From positions 1-64,000 of the forward strand of contig JAGVPB010000049.1 in the NCBI GenBank assembly GCA_020052415.1: 64,000 nt of DNA, written 5' to 3'. The translations under genes and the position numbers were made by a program. Source of the DNA: Bacteroidales bacterium. Lineage in GTDB: Bacteria > Bacteroidota > Bacteroidia > Bacteroidales > JAADJA01. Below, piece after piece: positions 33,766 through 43,239 of this stretch. The notes under the pieces were generated by a model. That model was not told the DNA's origin, searched no databases, and was given only the letters and a program-made list of their open reading frames with translations. How positions within the stretch are numbered: the first letter of the stretch is position 1; every line of letters begins with the position of its first letter.

Positions 33766-36700
33766 ATGAAAAAAAGACTTTTACCTATTGGATTATTTTC
33801 TTTATTAATAATTGGCTTTACTGCATTTTACCTGATTCAGGCAATGGCTGGCGATGAGAGGTCTGGAATTACACAAAAAGGGCCCGGCATTTTAAGTTCA
33901 GCCGATTACCTTGCAAAGATCAGAAACAACCAGCTCACAGGGACACTTGATCCGCGTGATGTTGTGACAGCAAGGAAACAAAATGAAGACCGTACCTATT
34001 ATAAATCAGGTAAATCTTTCAGTGATTTGAATTGGATTGAAATGGGTCCCGATAATATAGGCGGAAGAACCCGGGCTCTTATCTTTGACAACAGGGATGC
34101 TTCATCAATGACGATTTATGCCGGAGGGGTAAACGGAGGTATGTTTAAATCAACAAGTTTGGGTTCAAACTGGTCGAAAATAAACCAGTCTAATGGAACA
34201 GAAAACCTGAATGTGACCTGTATGGTGCAGGATGCCGGTGGTACAATTTATGTCGGAACCGGTGAAGGCCTGAACACTGAGCTTTATTCAGGTTACAGTC
34301 AGTTGGGATATGAAGGTGGTTTCGTTGGACAGGGAATTTACAAATCGGACGCCAGCGACAATTTTCAACTTGTACCCGGTACCAAACCCGTTATAAATGG
34401 GGATACTATTGAGTGGGCATACATTAACAAACTTGCTATTGATACCCATGGGAACAGGCTTTTTGCAGCGACACATACCGGATTGAAATATGCCACTTTA
34501 CCGGGACTCAGCGATTGGCAGTCAGTAAACAAATACCTGCTTGACAGTACCATCATTTCGAGAACAATAACCAGCGACTCCATCATTGTTTGCGACAGTT
34601 TTAAGATTGAAGGCGGTAATTATATCATTTATGGCCTGGGCAATACTGACTATGAAATAACACAGGATGATACAACCGAAGTAAATACTCTTTACAGCCA
34701 ATATATCCCGTTTGAGAATCCGGGAAATTGTTACGATGTAAGTATCGGTTCCGACGGCTGGATAATATCATCTTTTATGGGATTTGTTTATGTTTCTGAA
34801 ACCGGTGATCCGAATAAGTTCATTAATAAATCTATTTATCCGAATAATCCGGATGATATCAGAAAAGACATCATTAATTACTCTACCAACATCGTAATTA
34901 AAGATAAATCAGGAGCAATTCTTCACGATTCAACAAACATATATTCTAAAGAATTTAACTGGCATACAAACTATATTACACTGGATGCTACGGTGCAGCA
35001 AATTTTAGCCCAGTATCCTTCCAGCGCAAATGTAGGAAGGGTATCTTATGCTATTGCTCCTTCCAACCAGAGTATCGTATATTGCATGGCTGCAAAGTCA
35101 GGCAATCCAAAAAGAAATAGTTTGTTCAATGTTTACCTTTCGGAAGATAAGGGAAATTCATGGAGGATTATTGCCCCGGGAGAATCCGACGCACTTAATA
35201 TTTTAGGCTACCGGTATTATGCTGTTGCGGCTACAGATCCGACTTTATATTACAGAGGTGATTACAGTAATACACTTACAGTATTCCCTGATGACCCTTA
35301 TAGAATTCTTGCAGGAGGCGTGAACCTGTGGGAAGGTGTAAAAGTACAGGAAACGGGATATTATCAATGGACAGAAAAATCTATTGGAACTGTTATTAAC
35401 AGTGATGGCTCCGCTCAAATTTTCAATGGAATTTTTAATCCGCTGTATTGCCACGCCAATCATCATTCTTATGTTTTTGTACCCGGCTATTCCAATGTAT
35501 TTTTTGCGACTACAGACGGTGGGATTTATGGTGTAGGCTATTCAGAGCCATATTATGTTTTCGAAGCAATGAATAAGAATTTTAATGTAACACAATATTA
35601 CTCTATTGATATTTCAAATTCAATTGGAGAAGTCCTTGGTGGAACACAAAATATGGGTTCGCTGTACATCAGTGGTACAGGAAATACTCCAAATAAAGGT
35701 GAAGATTTATGGAGGCCTGCGAATCTTGACGGGAAATATCCCGAAGGCACCGATGGAGGATTTGTGGCATTGTCAAATATCAGAAGCAAAAAGGATGGTG
35801 AAGATGAAAAATTACCTCCTTCCTTTTATTCGAAGAGCCCCATACCCAAAGCTGAAGCATTGGTTGACCGTATCAGGAGATCGGAAACCTTAGGCTACGA
35901 CTGGTCAATTAATTTCTTCTCGGACATTGGCACAGCACCTGCCAATACTAATTTTCTCACTCCAATGGTTCTTTGGGAAAGTTATAATAATACACTGAGC
36001 GGGGATTCGATTTACTTCGTTGCTGATAAGAATTACAGCGCCGGTGATTCAATTACGGTTAGAAGTAATAATTTCAGACATCCTTTCCATTCGGTAATTT
36101 CTGCAGATTTGATTGAAGGTGATACTCTGAAAGTACAGGATATAATTTCAGCCAAATTTTTTATGGCAACTAAGGATAATGTCTATATGACGATGCAGGC
36201 ATTAAGGTTCGATCTGAATCCTGCCTGGTTTAAAATTTCTGATAAGAGCCATGCGGGATTTATGGATAATCCAAGCTGTATAGCATATTCAGCCGATGCA
36301 AACTACCTTTTCGTAGGGACTTATGAAGGTCAGATTTATCGTATTTCAAATATCGCTTTTGCTTATAATGAAGATTTGGCTGATGTAACAAGTTCAAACT
36401 GTATCATTGCCACATCACAGTTGGATGTCTATGAAGGAAATACACAGGTTATAACTTCCATTGCAGTTGATCCGAAAAATGCCAATAAAGTCCTTGTTAC
36501 CCTTGGCAACTATGGCAATTCGGATTATGTATATTATTCAACCAATGCTCTTGCCAATACCCCTGAATTCAATTCGGTGCAGGGGGATCCTGCAACCACA
36601 GGATTACCGACATTTCCTGTTTATTCATCCCTGCTTGAAATGCAGCCTGAAAATGACATGGCTATGGTCGGAACGGAAGAAGGTATTTGGGTTTCTGATA

Positions 36701-37221
36701 ATGTAGCCGGTGGCGTTTGGTACCAGGCCGGCGGTGACATTGGTAAAGTACCTGTAATGGATTTAAAGCAACAAACAGTATATAAGGGACAATTTGTTAT
36801 AACCATTTATGATCCTGCAACCGGTGAACCCAGTTATGAGTATTTCCCGAAAATTGAAAATTACGGGATGATCTATGCCGGAACTCATGGAAGGGGCGTT
36901 TTTCGGAATGAAACCTACTTTACCGTTGGCGAGGAAGAACATCCAATTGCCGGCAATTCCAACAGCCTTAATTTGAATATTTTTCCCAACCCGGCTTCAG
37001 ATCACATAAGTGTAGTGTTTAACCTTTCTGAAAAATCGGATATTGTGCTGAATGTTTATGACTTGTCGGGCAGGCTTGTTTATAGCGAAGCTCAGAATGA
37101 CGCAAACAAAGGCCAGCAGAAATTAACTATAAACACCGGTTCGGTTACCAGGGGTTCATATATCCTACAACTTGTAGCCGGTAAAACAACAAGTTCATCA
37201 AGGTTGATTATCGTAAAATAA
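33766..37221 (+). CDS. Large secreted BNR/sialidase-like propeller protein with T9SS signal
   Basis: This 1151-residue exported protein starts with a signal/anchor segment (LLPIGLFSLLIIGFTAFYLI) and a propeptide-like region up to about residue 85. Repeated blades follow, typical of BNR/Vps10-like propellers (GVNGGMFKSTSLGSNWSKIN, IYVGTGEGLN, LFAATHTGLKYA, FVGTYEGQIYRIS, IYAGTHGRGVFRNE). The last ~80 residues are a T9SS type A sorting domain (NIFPNPASDHISVVF, LNVYDLSGRLVY, GSYILQL). It is probably displayed on the cell surface or released. The ligand is unknown; sialidase activity should not be assumed, because these blades are generic. The next gene follows closely and is probably co-transcribed. 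Confidence 0.85.
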   Translation: MKKRLLPIGLFSLLIIGFTAFYLIQAMAGDERSGITQKGPGILSSADYLAKIRNNQLTGTLDPRDVVTARKQNEDRTYYKSGKSFSDLNWIEMGPDNIGGRTRALIFDNRDASSMTIYAGGVNGGMFKSTSLGSNWSKINQSNGTENLNVTCMVQDAGGTIYVGTGEGLNTELYSGYSQLGYEGGFVGQGIYKSDASDNFQLVPGTKPVINGDTIEWAYINKLAIDTHGNRLFAATHTGLKYATLPGLSDWQSVNKYLLDSTIISRTITSDSIIVCDSFKIEGGNYIIYGLGNTDYEITQDDTTEVNTLYSQYIPFENPGNCYDVSIGSDGWIISSFMGFVYVSETGDPNKFINKSIYPNNPDDIRKDIINYSTNIVIKDKSGAILHDSTNIYSKEFNWHTNYITLDATVQQILAQYPSSANVGRVSYAIAPSNQSIVYCMAAKSGNPKRNSLFNVYLSEDKGNSWRIIAPGESDALNILGYRYYAVAATDPTLYYRGDYSNTLTVFPDDPYRILAGGVNLWEGVKVQETGYYQWTEKSIGTVINSDGSAQIFNGIFNPLYCHANHHSYVFVPGYSNVFFATTDGGIYGVGYSEPYYVFEAMNKNFNVTQYYSIDISNSIGEVLGGTQNMGSLYISGTGNTPNKGEDLWRPANLDGKYPEGTDGGFVALSNIRSKKDGEDEKLPPSFYSKSPIPKAEALVDRIRRSETLGYDWSINFFSDIGTAPANTNFLTPMVLWESYNNTLSGDSIYFVADKNYSAGDSITVRSNNFRHPFHSVISADLIEGDTLKVQDIISAKFFMATKDNVYMTMQALRFDLNPAWFKISDKSHAGFMDNPSCIAYSADANYLFVGTYEGQIYRISNIAFAYNEDLADVTSSNCIIATSQLDVYEGNTQVITSIAVDPKNANKVLVTLGNYGNSDYVYYSTNALANTPEFNSVQGDPATTGLPTFPVYSSLLEMQPENDMAMVGTEEGIWVSDNVAGGVWYQAGGDIGKVPVMDLKQQTVYKGQFVITIYDPATGEPSYEYFPKIENYGMIYAGTHGRGVFRNETYFTVGEEEHPIAGNSNSLNLNIFPNPASDHISVVFNLSEKSDIVLNVYDLSGRLVYSEAQNDANKGQQKLTINTGSVTRGSYILQLVAGKTTSSSRLIIVK

Positions 37222-37256
37222 ATTATATGAAATTGAAAAATAAAAAATATAGTGAG

Positions 37257-38753
37257 ATGAAAAATTTACTATTAACAATCCTGTTTACTGCATTAACAAT
37301 AGGCCTTTATTCACAGCCGGATATTTTACCTCCTGTTCTTACAAAACCGACTGATGCTGCTACGAACCAAATGCCGGATGCAGAACTGGATTGGTATGCA
37401 GTTAACGGTATCGGAACGATTACTTATGAAATTCAGATAGATACAAGTGACCAGTTTCCGGATCCGGTTATAATGACTTCTGTAACCACAGCCATAAATG
37501 CTCAAAATTTAATTTTTGGCGACCAGTATTTCTGGAGGGTTAGGGCATCAGACAATACGGGTACAAGTGACTGGTCGGCAGTATTTAGTTTTACAGTATT
37601 TGATGTTGTGGCATTAAATAAGCCTACCGATGCGGCTACCAACCAAATGCCGAATGTAGGGTTATCATGGAGTAACAGGAAGGGGGCGATATATATTACC
37701 GGCATCACATTTTATGATATTCAGGGAAGTTTTCTGGAAGATTTTTCGACGGTTGATTTCAGTGATTCCATAGCCACCGGAACCTTTCCCGCTGATTCTA
37801 ATTTCATACTTTACAGGACTTCCAATTTATTATTTGATACAACTTATTATTGGCGGGTTAGGGCAAGACACAATTTTGGAGCATGCGAATGGTCAGAACC
37901 CTGGTCGTTCAGTGTAGTTTCGGGTGTTACTCCACTTACACCGGCGAACGGTGCAACTAACCAGGATCCTACCATTACACTGACCTGGGAACCTCTGACA
38001 GGAATAAATGATTATATCTATCAGGTTTGTTCTGATCCGAATTTTACATTTCCATGTATAACCGGATTAGCCAACGACGATTATACAAGTATAACTGTTC
38101 CCGAACTACTTTTCGGTAATACCTATTATTGGCGTTTACGGGTTGCCCATGATGTGGATACCTCGGATTGGTCGGCTGTGAGAAGTTTTCAGGTAATCAA
38201 TACTGTTCTTTTACACCTTCCTGTAAACGGATCAGCCGGGCTTACAACATTACCTGCTTTGGACTGGCTTCCAATTACCGGTGTTGATGGCTTTGAGCTG
38301 AGAGTTTATGATGAAGGTTTTACTTACAGTGATACTGCCTTCCTCGATACCAATATGTATAATGTATTCAAACCGCTTGAACTTGGGAAGGACTATTTCT
38401 GGAAGGTTCGTACCTATTCGAACGGGGATACTACCAACTGGAGTGAAACATGGCAATTCCATACAGGGCCGCAGGGAACCGGAGATATTGCATTAAATGA
38501 AGACAATATTAATTTATACCCCAATCCTTCAAAAGGTTTGCTCACTTTTGAGCTGAGGTCCGCCAGGGAAACGGAAATCCAGGTGACAGTCGTGGATTTT
38601 GTGGGCAAAGTTGTTTTTGAAAAATTCTTCTTATTCCGGCAGGGATCGGATGCCGTGAATATTGATCTGAATAATTTAAATGATGGTTTATATTTCATCA
38701 GGTTTAAGACGGGGCAAAATGTCTATACCAGGAAACTGATCATCAATAAATAG
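37257..38753 (+). CDS. Secreted fibronectin-III-like protein with T9SS signal
   Basis: This 498-residue protein has a signal peptide (MKNLLLTILFTALTIGLYSQ) followed by four similar Fn3-like domains of about 95 residues. Each begins near LxxPTDAATNQMP or similar and ends with TYYWRVRARHNFG.CEWS-like sequence (YFWRVRASDNTGTSDWS, YYWRLRVAHDVDTSDWS, YFWKVRTYSNGDTTNWS). A C-terminal T9SS type A domain follows (NLYPNPSKGLLTF, GLYFIRF). An alternative ATG at 37227 lies 6 bp after the preceding gene's stop; I chose the later one for the cleaner signal peptide. It may be an adhesin or structural partner of the large protein upstream. Confidence 0.82.
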   Translation: MKNLLLTILFTALTIGLYSQPDILPPVLTKPTDAATNQMPDAELDWYAVNGIGTITYEIQIDTSDQFPDPVIMTSVTTAINAQNLIFGDQYFWRVRASDNTGTSDWSAVFSFTVFDVVALNKPTDAATNQMPNVGLSWSNRKGAIYITGITFYDIQGSFLEDFSTVDFSDSIATGTFPADSNFILYRTSNLLFDTTYYWRVRARHNFGACEWSEPWSFSVVSGVTPLTPANGATNQDPTITLTWEPLTGINDYIYQVCSDPNFTFPCITGLANDDYTSITVPELLFGNTYYWRLRVAHDVDTSDWSAVRSFQVINTVLLHLPVNGSAGLTTLPALDWLPITGVDGFELRVYDEGFTYSDTAFLDTNMYNVFKPLELGKDYFWKVRTYSNGDTTNWSETWQFHTGPQGTGDIALNEDNINLYPNPSKGLLTFELRSARETEIQVTVVDFVGKVVFEKFFLFRQGSDAVNIDLNNLNDGLYFIRFKTGQNVYTRKLIINK

Positions 38754-38777
38754 AATAACTTGATTTAAGGTTTGAAA

Positions 38778-38806
38778 AAGGATGGTATTCAATGCCGTCC
38801 TTTTTT
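38778..38806 (+). terminator. Rho-independent terminator after the T9SS gene pair
   Basis: AAGGATGG (38778-38785) pairs with CCGTCCTT (38795-38802) with one G-U, and TTTTTT continues to 38806. It also overlaps the stop codon of the convergent gene (38805), so it may serve both directions. Confidence 0.8.
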
Positions 38807-39566
38807 AGTTATATCTCTTTCCGAAATTAAAACTGAAATAGAAAGTAAGGAAATAGTAATTCGGATCGTTAAAAGCCATAATAGGAACCGGCCTTGCAAA
38901 GACATCCAAAATAACTCCGACCTCCAGTGATTTTACTTTGGAATTATAAACCCCGTAGTCAAAATCCAGCCCTATTTTGGTATGGATTCCGGGATAAATG
39001 CTTAGCTCGTCAAATCCTTTGGTAAAGGATGCCCTGCCAAAAATATTATCTACAAAATGCTCATCAGGATTATAGCGTTCTTCGGTAATTGAGTACTCGT
39101 ACCCAAGGGGTGAAATGGGTTTAAGAATGTATAAATAAACCGGTTTTGCTATCGCCAGATCCAATCCACCCATATAAAAAAATCTAAGCTCGATTCCTCC
39201 CCAGTAAGGTTTTCTGTTAAGCTGTTTGTGAATACCATAAGAACCTCTGAGTATAAATACGGAATTCAATTTTCCGTAAACATAACTTTTGGAGTTGGTG
39301 AAATATGGATTGATTGTACGGATTTGTTTCTGTGACTGCATTTCAAGAAATTCAATTGTAATCATTCTTTTCCTGAAAGCAGTTTTATGGTAACCTTTGT
39401 TGAATTTCAATCCCCAGCCCTGGGTGTGCAAAGTAATACCTGCGCTAGTTTCTTTCAGCAATATAATATTTCTGGAGGTATCAACAGTCATTTCTTCCTG
39501 AGCATGAATACCTGAAGAAAACAACAAGAAAATGAATAATATTAAAATTGTAGAAATTCTAATCAT
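38805..39566 (-). CDS. Secreted protein, predicted outer-membrane beta barrel
   Basis: This 253-residue protein has a signal peptide (MIRISTILILFIFLLFSSGIHAQ is 23 residues; cleavage after HAQ). Alternating hydrophobic strands follow (AGITLHTQGWGLKF, SVFILRGSYGIHK, YWGGIELRFFYMGG, KIGLDFDYGVY, LEVGVILDVFA, YFLTFYFSFNFG), suggesting an 8-strand barrel. Many Bacteroidota genomes carry similar proteins annotated only as hypothetical. No enzymatic motif was seen. It is convergent with the T9SS gene pair. Confidence 0.7.
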   Translation of the reverse strand: MIRISTILILFIFLLFSSGIHAQEEMTVDTSRNIILLKETSAGITLHTQGWGLKFNKGYHKTAFRKRMITIEFLEMQSQKQIRTINPYFTNSKSYVYGKLNSVFILRGSYGIHKQLNRKPYWGGIELRFFYMGGLDLAIAKPVYLYILKPISPLGYEYSITEERYNPDEHFVDNIFGRASFTKGFDELSIYPGIHTKIGLDFDYGVYNSKVKSLEVGVILDVFARPVPIMAFNDPNYYFLTFYFSFNFGKRYN

Positions 39567-39667
39567 GAATATCGTGAAATGAGCGACTATAAAAATAAAA
39601 AATATTTACCAAATAACGAAATCCGATAAATATTTATTTCCTGTGGAAAATGATTGTTCTCAAAGAA

Positions 39668-39796
39668 TCAACGCCTTTGCTCTATCTGGAACTTTTTTGC
39701 CTCCCCGTAAGCCGGGCATTTTTCTGCTGTTTTACATGAAACCATTATTATTCCGAATGTCATTACAGCGATTAAAAGGACAATAACTTTTTTCAT
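39668..39796 (-). CDS. Small lipoprotein (42 residues)
   Basis: The minus-strand ATG at 39796 begins a frame encoding a short lipoprotein: MKKVIVLLIAVMTFG, then a lipobox IMVSC, then KTAEKCPAYGEAKKFQ and a short basic end. The arrangement (signal, Cys, KCPAYG) resembles tiny lipoproteins often seen in Bacteroidota. After cleavage only about 24 residues would remain. No other gene explains this 361-bp gap (39567-39928), and the signal pattern is hard to get by chance. Function unknown. Confidence 0.65.
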   Translation of the reverse strand: MKKVIVLLIAVMTFGIIMVSCKTAEKCPAYGEAKKFQIEQRR

Positions 39797-39928
39797 TTTT
39801 TTATTTTATCAAGGTTAGCAAAAATAAACTATTTTTTAGAATCCGGACTTCTGTCAATAAAACTTAAATTTGTCAGCCATATTGCAATTAATGCGCCATT
39901 CAGAAATTTATCGTCTTTTATTGACTTT

Positions 39929-40606
39929 ATGAAAATTGAACCGAATATCGAAACCAGTTGGAAACAGGAGCTTTCAGAGGAATTTCAATCTGAATATTTT
40001 TTCTCGCTCAGAAATTTTCTTATCGAAGAAAAAAAGAAGTATATCATTTTCCCTCCGGGATCGGAGATTTTTGCCGCTTTTAATTATACACCTTTCCAAC
40101 AGGTTAAAGTCGTTATTTTGGGACAGGACCCTTATCATGGTCATGGGCAGGCAAATGGGCTTTGCTTTTCGGTGAAACCGGGAATTGCCAAACCACCATC
40201 CCTTCAGAATATTTTCAAAGAACTTAATGCTGATCTCGGATTGCCTGCTTCGGTTTCCGGAAATCTAGAAAAGTGGGCAAAGCAGGGTGTCCTTTTGTTA
40301 AATGCTACTCTGACTGTGAGATCGGGCCAGGCAGGTTCGCATCAAAATAAAGGCTGGGAAATTTTTACAGATTCTGTAATAAAAACCCTTTCGGAAAAAA
40401 AAGATAATGTTGTCTTTATCCTTTGGGGAAATTATGCCCAGGCAAAACAATCACTGATTGACCCCTTTCGCCACTTCCTTATTTTATCGGCTCATCCGTC
40501 ACCATTTTCTGCAGAGCGGGGATTTTTCGGAAGCAAACCATTTTCAAGAACGAATACCTATCTCAAAGAAAAGAATATAAGTGAAATTGACTGGAATCTG
40601 TCATAA
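39929..40606 (+). CDS. ung: Uracil-DNA glycosylase, family 1
   Basis: This 225-residue enzyme removes uracil from DNA. GQDPYHGHGQANGLCFSV carries the catalytic Asp and the uracil pocket (Phe); LLLNATLTV with the conserved Asn region, and HPSPFSAERGF, the DNA-intercalation loop with catalytic His, complete the family set. The length is standard. The product, an abasic site, is processed by Nfo encoded at 10653. The gene stands alone, convergent with the peroxidase gene. Confidence 0.96.
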   Translation: MKIEPNIETSWKQELSEEFQSEYFFSLRNFLIEEKKKYIIFPPGSEIFAAFNYTPFQQVKVVILGQDPYHGHGQANGLCFSVKPGIAKPPSLQNIFKELNADLGLPASVSGNLEKWAKQGVLLLNATLTVRSGQAGSHQNKGWEIFTDSVIKTLSEKKDNVVFILWGNYAQAKQSLIDPFRHFLILSAHPSPFSAERGFFGSKPFSRTNTYLKEKNISEIDWNLS

Positions 40607-40628
40607 TTCAAACTTAAAGTATTTCACT

Positions 40629-41192
40629 TCAGTTCATTAGATTCGATCCCTTTATCCAATCTACGATTTTATCCGACAAAGGATTTTCTTTGGGAGCCAC
40701 AACGCTCACGAGAATACCGTTTTCATCAATTAAATACTTTTGGAAATTCCACCTTACCGATGAATCCATTACACCATTTTCTTCTTTGGTAGTAAGCCAT
40801 TTGTATAAAGGACTTATATCCTCTCCCTTCACCGATATTTTTGACATCATAGGAAAAGTAATGCTGTAATTTACATCGCAAAACTCTTTAATTTGTTTAT
40901 CGGTTCCGGGTTCCTGACTTCCAAAATTATTTGCCGGAAATCCGATAATAATGAATTTTTCTCCGCCATATAATTTGTACAATTCTTCCAGGTCTTTATA
41001 TTGCGGTGTATTCCCACACTCCGAGGCTGTGTTTACGATAAGCACTTTTTTCCCCTTCAAATTTGAAAAATCAAATATTTCTCCATCTATAGTCCTTACT
41101 GAAAAATCATAGAAGCTCTTGTTTTGTGCATTCAAATTACTAATGACCAAAATATTTATTAAAATTAGTGCAATTACATTTCTGACTCTCAT
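40629..41192 (-). CDS. Glutathione peroxidase-family thiol peroxidase, exported
   Basis: This 187-residue protein has an N-terminal signal peptide (VIALILINILVISNLNAQ), then a thioredoxin-like peroxidase domain. NTASECGNTPQY contains the peroxidatic Cys (in place of selenocysteine), and SVRWNFQKYLI has the conserved Trp-Asn-Phe. FPANNFGSQEPG includes the catalytic Gln. Bacterial Cys-GPx proteins usually use thioredoxin; in the periplasm another thiol donor would be needed. It is adjacent to and divergent from rubrerythrin, so both may belong to an oxidative-stress response. Confidence 0.92.
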   Translation of the reverse strand: MRVRNVIALILINILVISNLNAQNKSFYDFSVRTIDGEIFDFSNLKGKKVLIVNTASECGNTPQYKDLEELYKLYGGEKFIIIGFPANNFGSQEPGTDKQIKEFCDVNYSITFPMMSKISVKGEDISPLYKWLTTKEENGVMDSSVRWNFQKYLIDENGILVSVVAPKENPLSDKIVDWIKGSNLMN

Positions 41193-41258
41193 TTTATATA
41201 CTTTTAACTCATTAATTCAACATAATAGATTATTCATTGTTCACTGAAATTTATTTCT

Positions 41259-41834
41259 ATGTCAACGATTACCGGATCAAAAACAGAAAAAAACCTGATG
41301 AACGCATTCGCAGGTGAATCCATGGCAATCAGCCGTTATACCTATTATTCAAAAGTTGCACAAAAAGAAGGTTATGAACAGATTGCTGAATTTTTTCTTG
41401 AAACCGCCGAACAGGAAAAGTCACATGCAAAGACTTTTTACCGTTTCATTGAAGGCAGCCCGATTGAGGTTAATGCCCGGTTTCCCGTGGCCATTATCGG
41501 AACTACAATTGAAAACCTGAAAGCTTCACTTGCTGGTGAACACGAGGAGTGGAGTGAATTGTATGCCGCATTTGAAAAGACAGCCTGGGAAGAAGGCTTT
41601 AAGGATGTTGCCACAAAGTTCAAACTGATCGCCACGATTGAAAAATTTCATGAAGAGCGGTTTGCCCGGTTGCTTGAAAACATCGAAACCGGAAAAGTAT
41701 TCAAGCGTGATAAAAAGGTAAAATGGCAATGCAGGAAATGTGGCTACATACATGAAAGTAAAACAGCATTAAAAAATTGTCCGGCTTGTGCTCATCCGGA
41801 GGCGTACTTCGAAATACTCGCTGAAAACTACTAA
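41259..41834 (+). CDS. Rubrerythrin
   Basis: This 191-residue peroxide-reducing protein has an N-terminal ferritin-like di-iron domain (AFAGESMAISRY, ETAEQEKSHAK with E..EKSH, and the later EKFHEERF) and a C-terminal rubredoxin-like domain (CRKCG...CPAC, residues about 157-178) that binds one Fe(SCys)4. It reduces hydrogen peroxide in anaerobes using rubredoxin/NADH. Domain order is the classical one. The divergent neighbour is the periplasmic peroxidase, and an FprA-type flavodiiron protein is encoded at 62363, together forming oxygen and peroxide defence. Confidence 0.95.
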   Translation: MSTITGSKTEKNLMNAFAGESMAISRYTYYSKVAQKEGYEQIAEFFLETAEQEKSHAKTFYRFIEGSPIEVNARFPVAIIGTTIENLKASLAGEHEEWSELYAAFEKTAWEEGFKDVATKFKLIATIEKFHEERFARLLENIETGKVFKRDKKVKWQCRKCGYIHESKTALKNCPACAHPEAYFEILAENY

Positions 41835-41889
41835 ATGCTTAGTTTTTCATGTCAATTAAGCTGGAAAAAATCAGGTAAAAAGACATAGA

Positions 41890-43191
41890 ATGAACAGGCA
41901 AATACTCCGGCTTGCGATCCCGAATATGATCAGTAATATTACTGTTCCTTTGGCGGGAATGGTTGACATGGCCATCCTCGGCCACCTTGAATCGGAGATA
42001 TACATTGGCGCTATTGCCCTTGGCACACTTATATTCAATTTTATTTATGCCGTTTTCAGCTTTCTGAGAATGGGCACAAGCGGCTTTACTGCCCAGGCTT
42101 TCGGAGAAGATAATAAAACCGAACAAATTGCATTATTTGGAAGGTCGCTGATTATTTCATTGGCAGGCGGTGCTTTGCTTATCCTGTTACAATATCCTGT
42201 TGATTTGCTTGGATTTTATCTTATCGGTGGTTCGGAAGAAGTTAAATCGCTTGCACGTGATTATTACTGCATAAGAATTTATGCTACACCGGCCATGCTT
42301 GGAATCCTTGCCCTTTCAGGGTGGTTCACCGGTATGCAGAATGCCAAATACCCTATGATTATTGCACTTGCTGTGAATATCATAAATATTGTCGCTAATC
42401 TTTTTTTCGTTTTGGTTTTGGGAATGAAATCGGATGGTGTTGCCTGGGGAGGATTAATTGCAATGTATGCCGGTTTGCTTCTTGGATTAGTTCTGTTCAG
42501 GAATAAATATTCCTTTCTCCTGAAATTCTGGTCAACGGCTGTATTTATGAAATGGCAGAATATAGTTCGGTTTTTTAAAGTCAATTCTGACATCATCATC
42601 CGTACCCTATGCCTGATTTCAACTTTTGCTTTTTTTACTTCCAGATCAGCGGTAATGGATGATACAGTGCTGGCGGTAAATACGGTTTTATTGCAGTTTT
42701 TATTTTTATTTTCGAACCTTGCTGATGGTTTCGCTTTTGCTGCAGAGGCTTTAATCGGAAAATTTATCGGTGCAGGAAACCGCGAAAATCTTAAAAAAGC
42801 TATTCGCCATCTTTTTTATTGGGGATTATACATCAGCATACCTTGTTCATTGTTATATTTTTTTGCCGGTGGAAAAATCATGAGCCTTCTTACTGACAAT
42901 AGCAAGGTTATTGAAACCGCAATCCCTTATCTATTCTGGATAGGCTTGGTCCCGGTAATTACTTTTGCAGCTTTTATCTGGGATGGAATTTATATTGGCG
43001 CTACTTCGTCGGTCGCACTTCGAAACACCATGATCATTTCTACCTTTCTGATTTTCTTTCCATTCTTTTACTTGTTAACAGCCTTTTTTGGGAACCATGG
43101 CCTTTGGTTATCGCTTATGCTTTTTATGCTGAGCCGGGGAATTCTGCTGACAATCTATTCAAAGAAATACATTTATGCAGTAATAAAATAA
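41890..43191 (+). CDS. MATE-family efflux transporter
   Basis: This 433-residue membrane protein has 12 predicted segments in two homologous halves. The opening ILRLAIPNMISNITVPLAGMVDMAILGHL is the typical MATE start, and the DinF-like group has this length. It exports organic cations or other compounds in exchange for H+ or Na+; the substrate is unknown. It begins 55 bp after rubrerythrin on the same strand, so the two may be co-transcribed. Confidence 0.92.
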   Translation: MNRQILRLAIPNMISNITVPLAGMVDMAILGHLESEIYIGAIALGTLIFNFIYAVFSFLRMGTSGFTAQAFGEDNKTEQIALFGRSLIISLAGGALLILLQYPVDLLGFYLIGGSEEVKSLARDYYCIRIYATPAMLGILALSGWFTGMQNAKYPMIIALAVNIINIVANLFFVLVLGMKSDGVAWGGLIAMYAGLLLGLVLFRNKYSFLLKFWSTAVFMKWQNIVRFFKVNSDIIIRTLCLISTFAFFTSRSAVMDDTVLAVNTVLLQFLFLFSNLADGFAFAAEALIGKFIGAGNRENLKKAIRHLFYWGLYISIPCSLLYFFAGGKIMSLLTDNSKVIETAIPYLFWIGLVPVITFAAFIWDGIYIGATSSVALRNTMIISTFLIFFPFFYLLTAFFGNHGLWLSLMLFMLSRGILLTIYSKKYIYAVIK

Positions 43192-43239
43192 CAGTAACTG
43201 TTAAGCTTTAGCAAGATTTAGGAAATAGCTGTTTTATGA

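Noticed and set aside
33766-37221. Annotation as an active sialidase
   Set aside because: BNR-like blades are generic, and no complete set of sialidase catalytic residues was recognised.
39841-39928. Selenocysteine insertion for the GPx-family protein at 40629
   Set aside because: The active-site codon is a normal Cys codon and there is no in-frame TGA.
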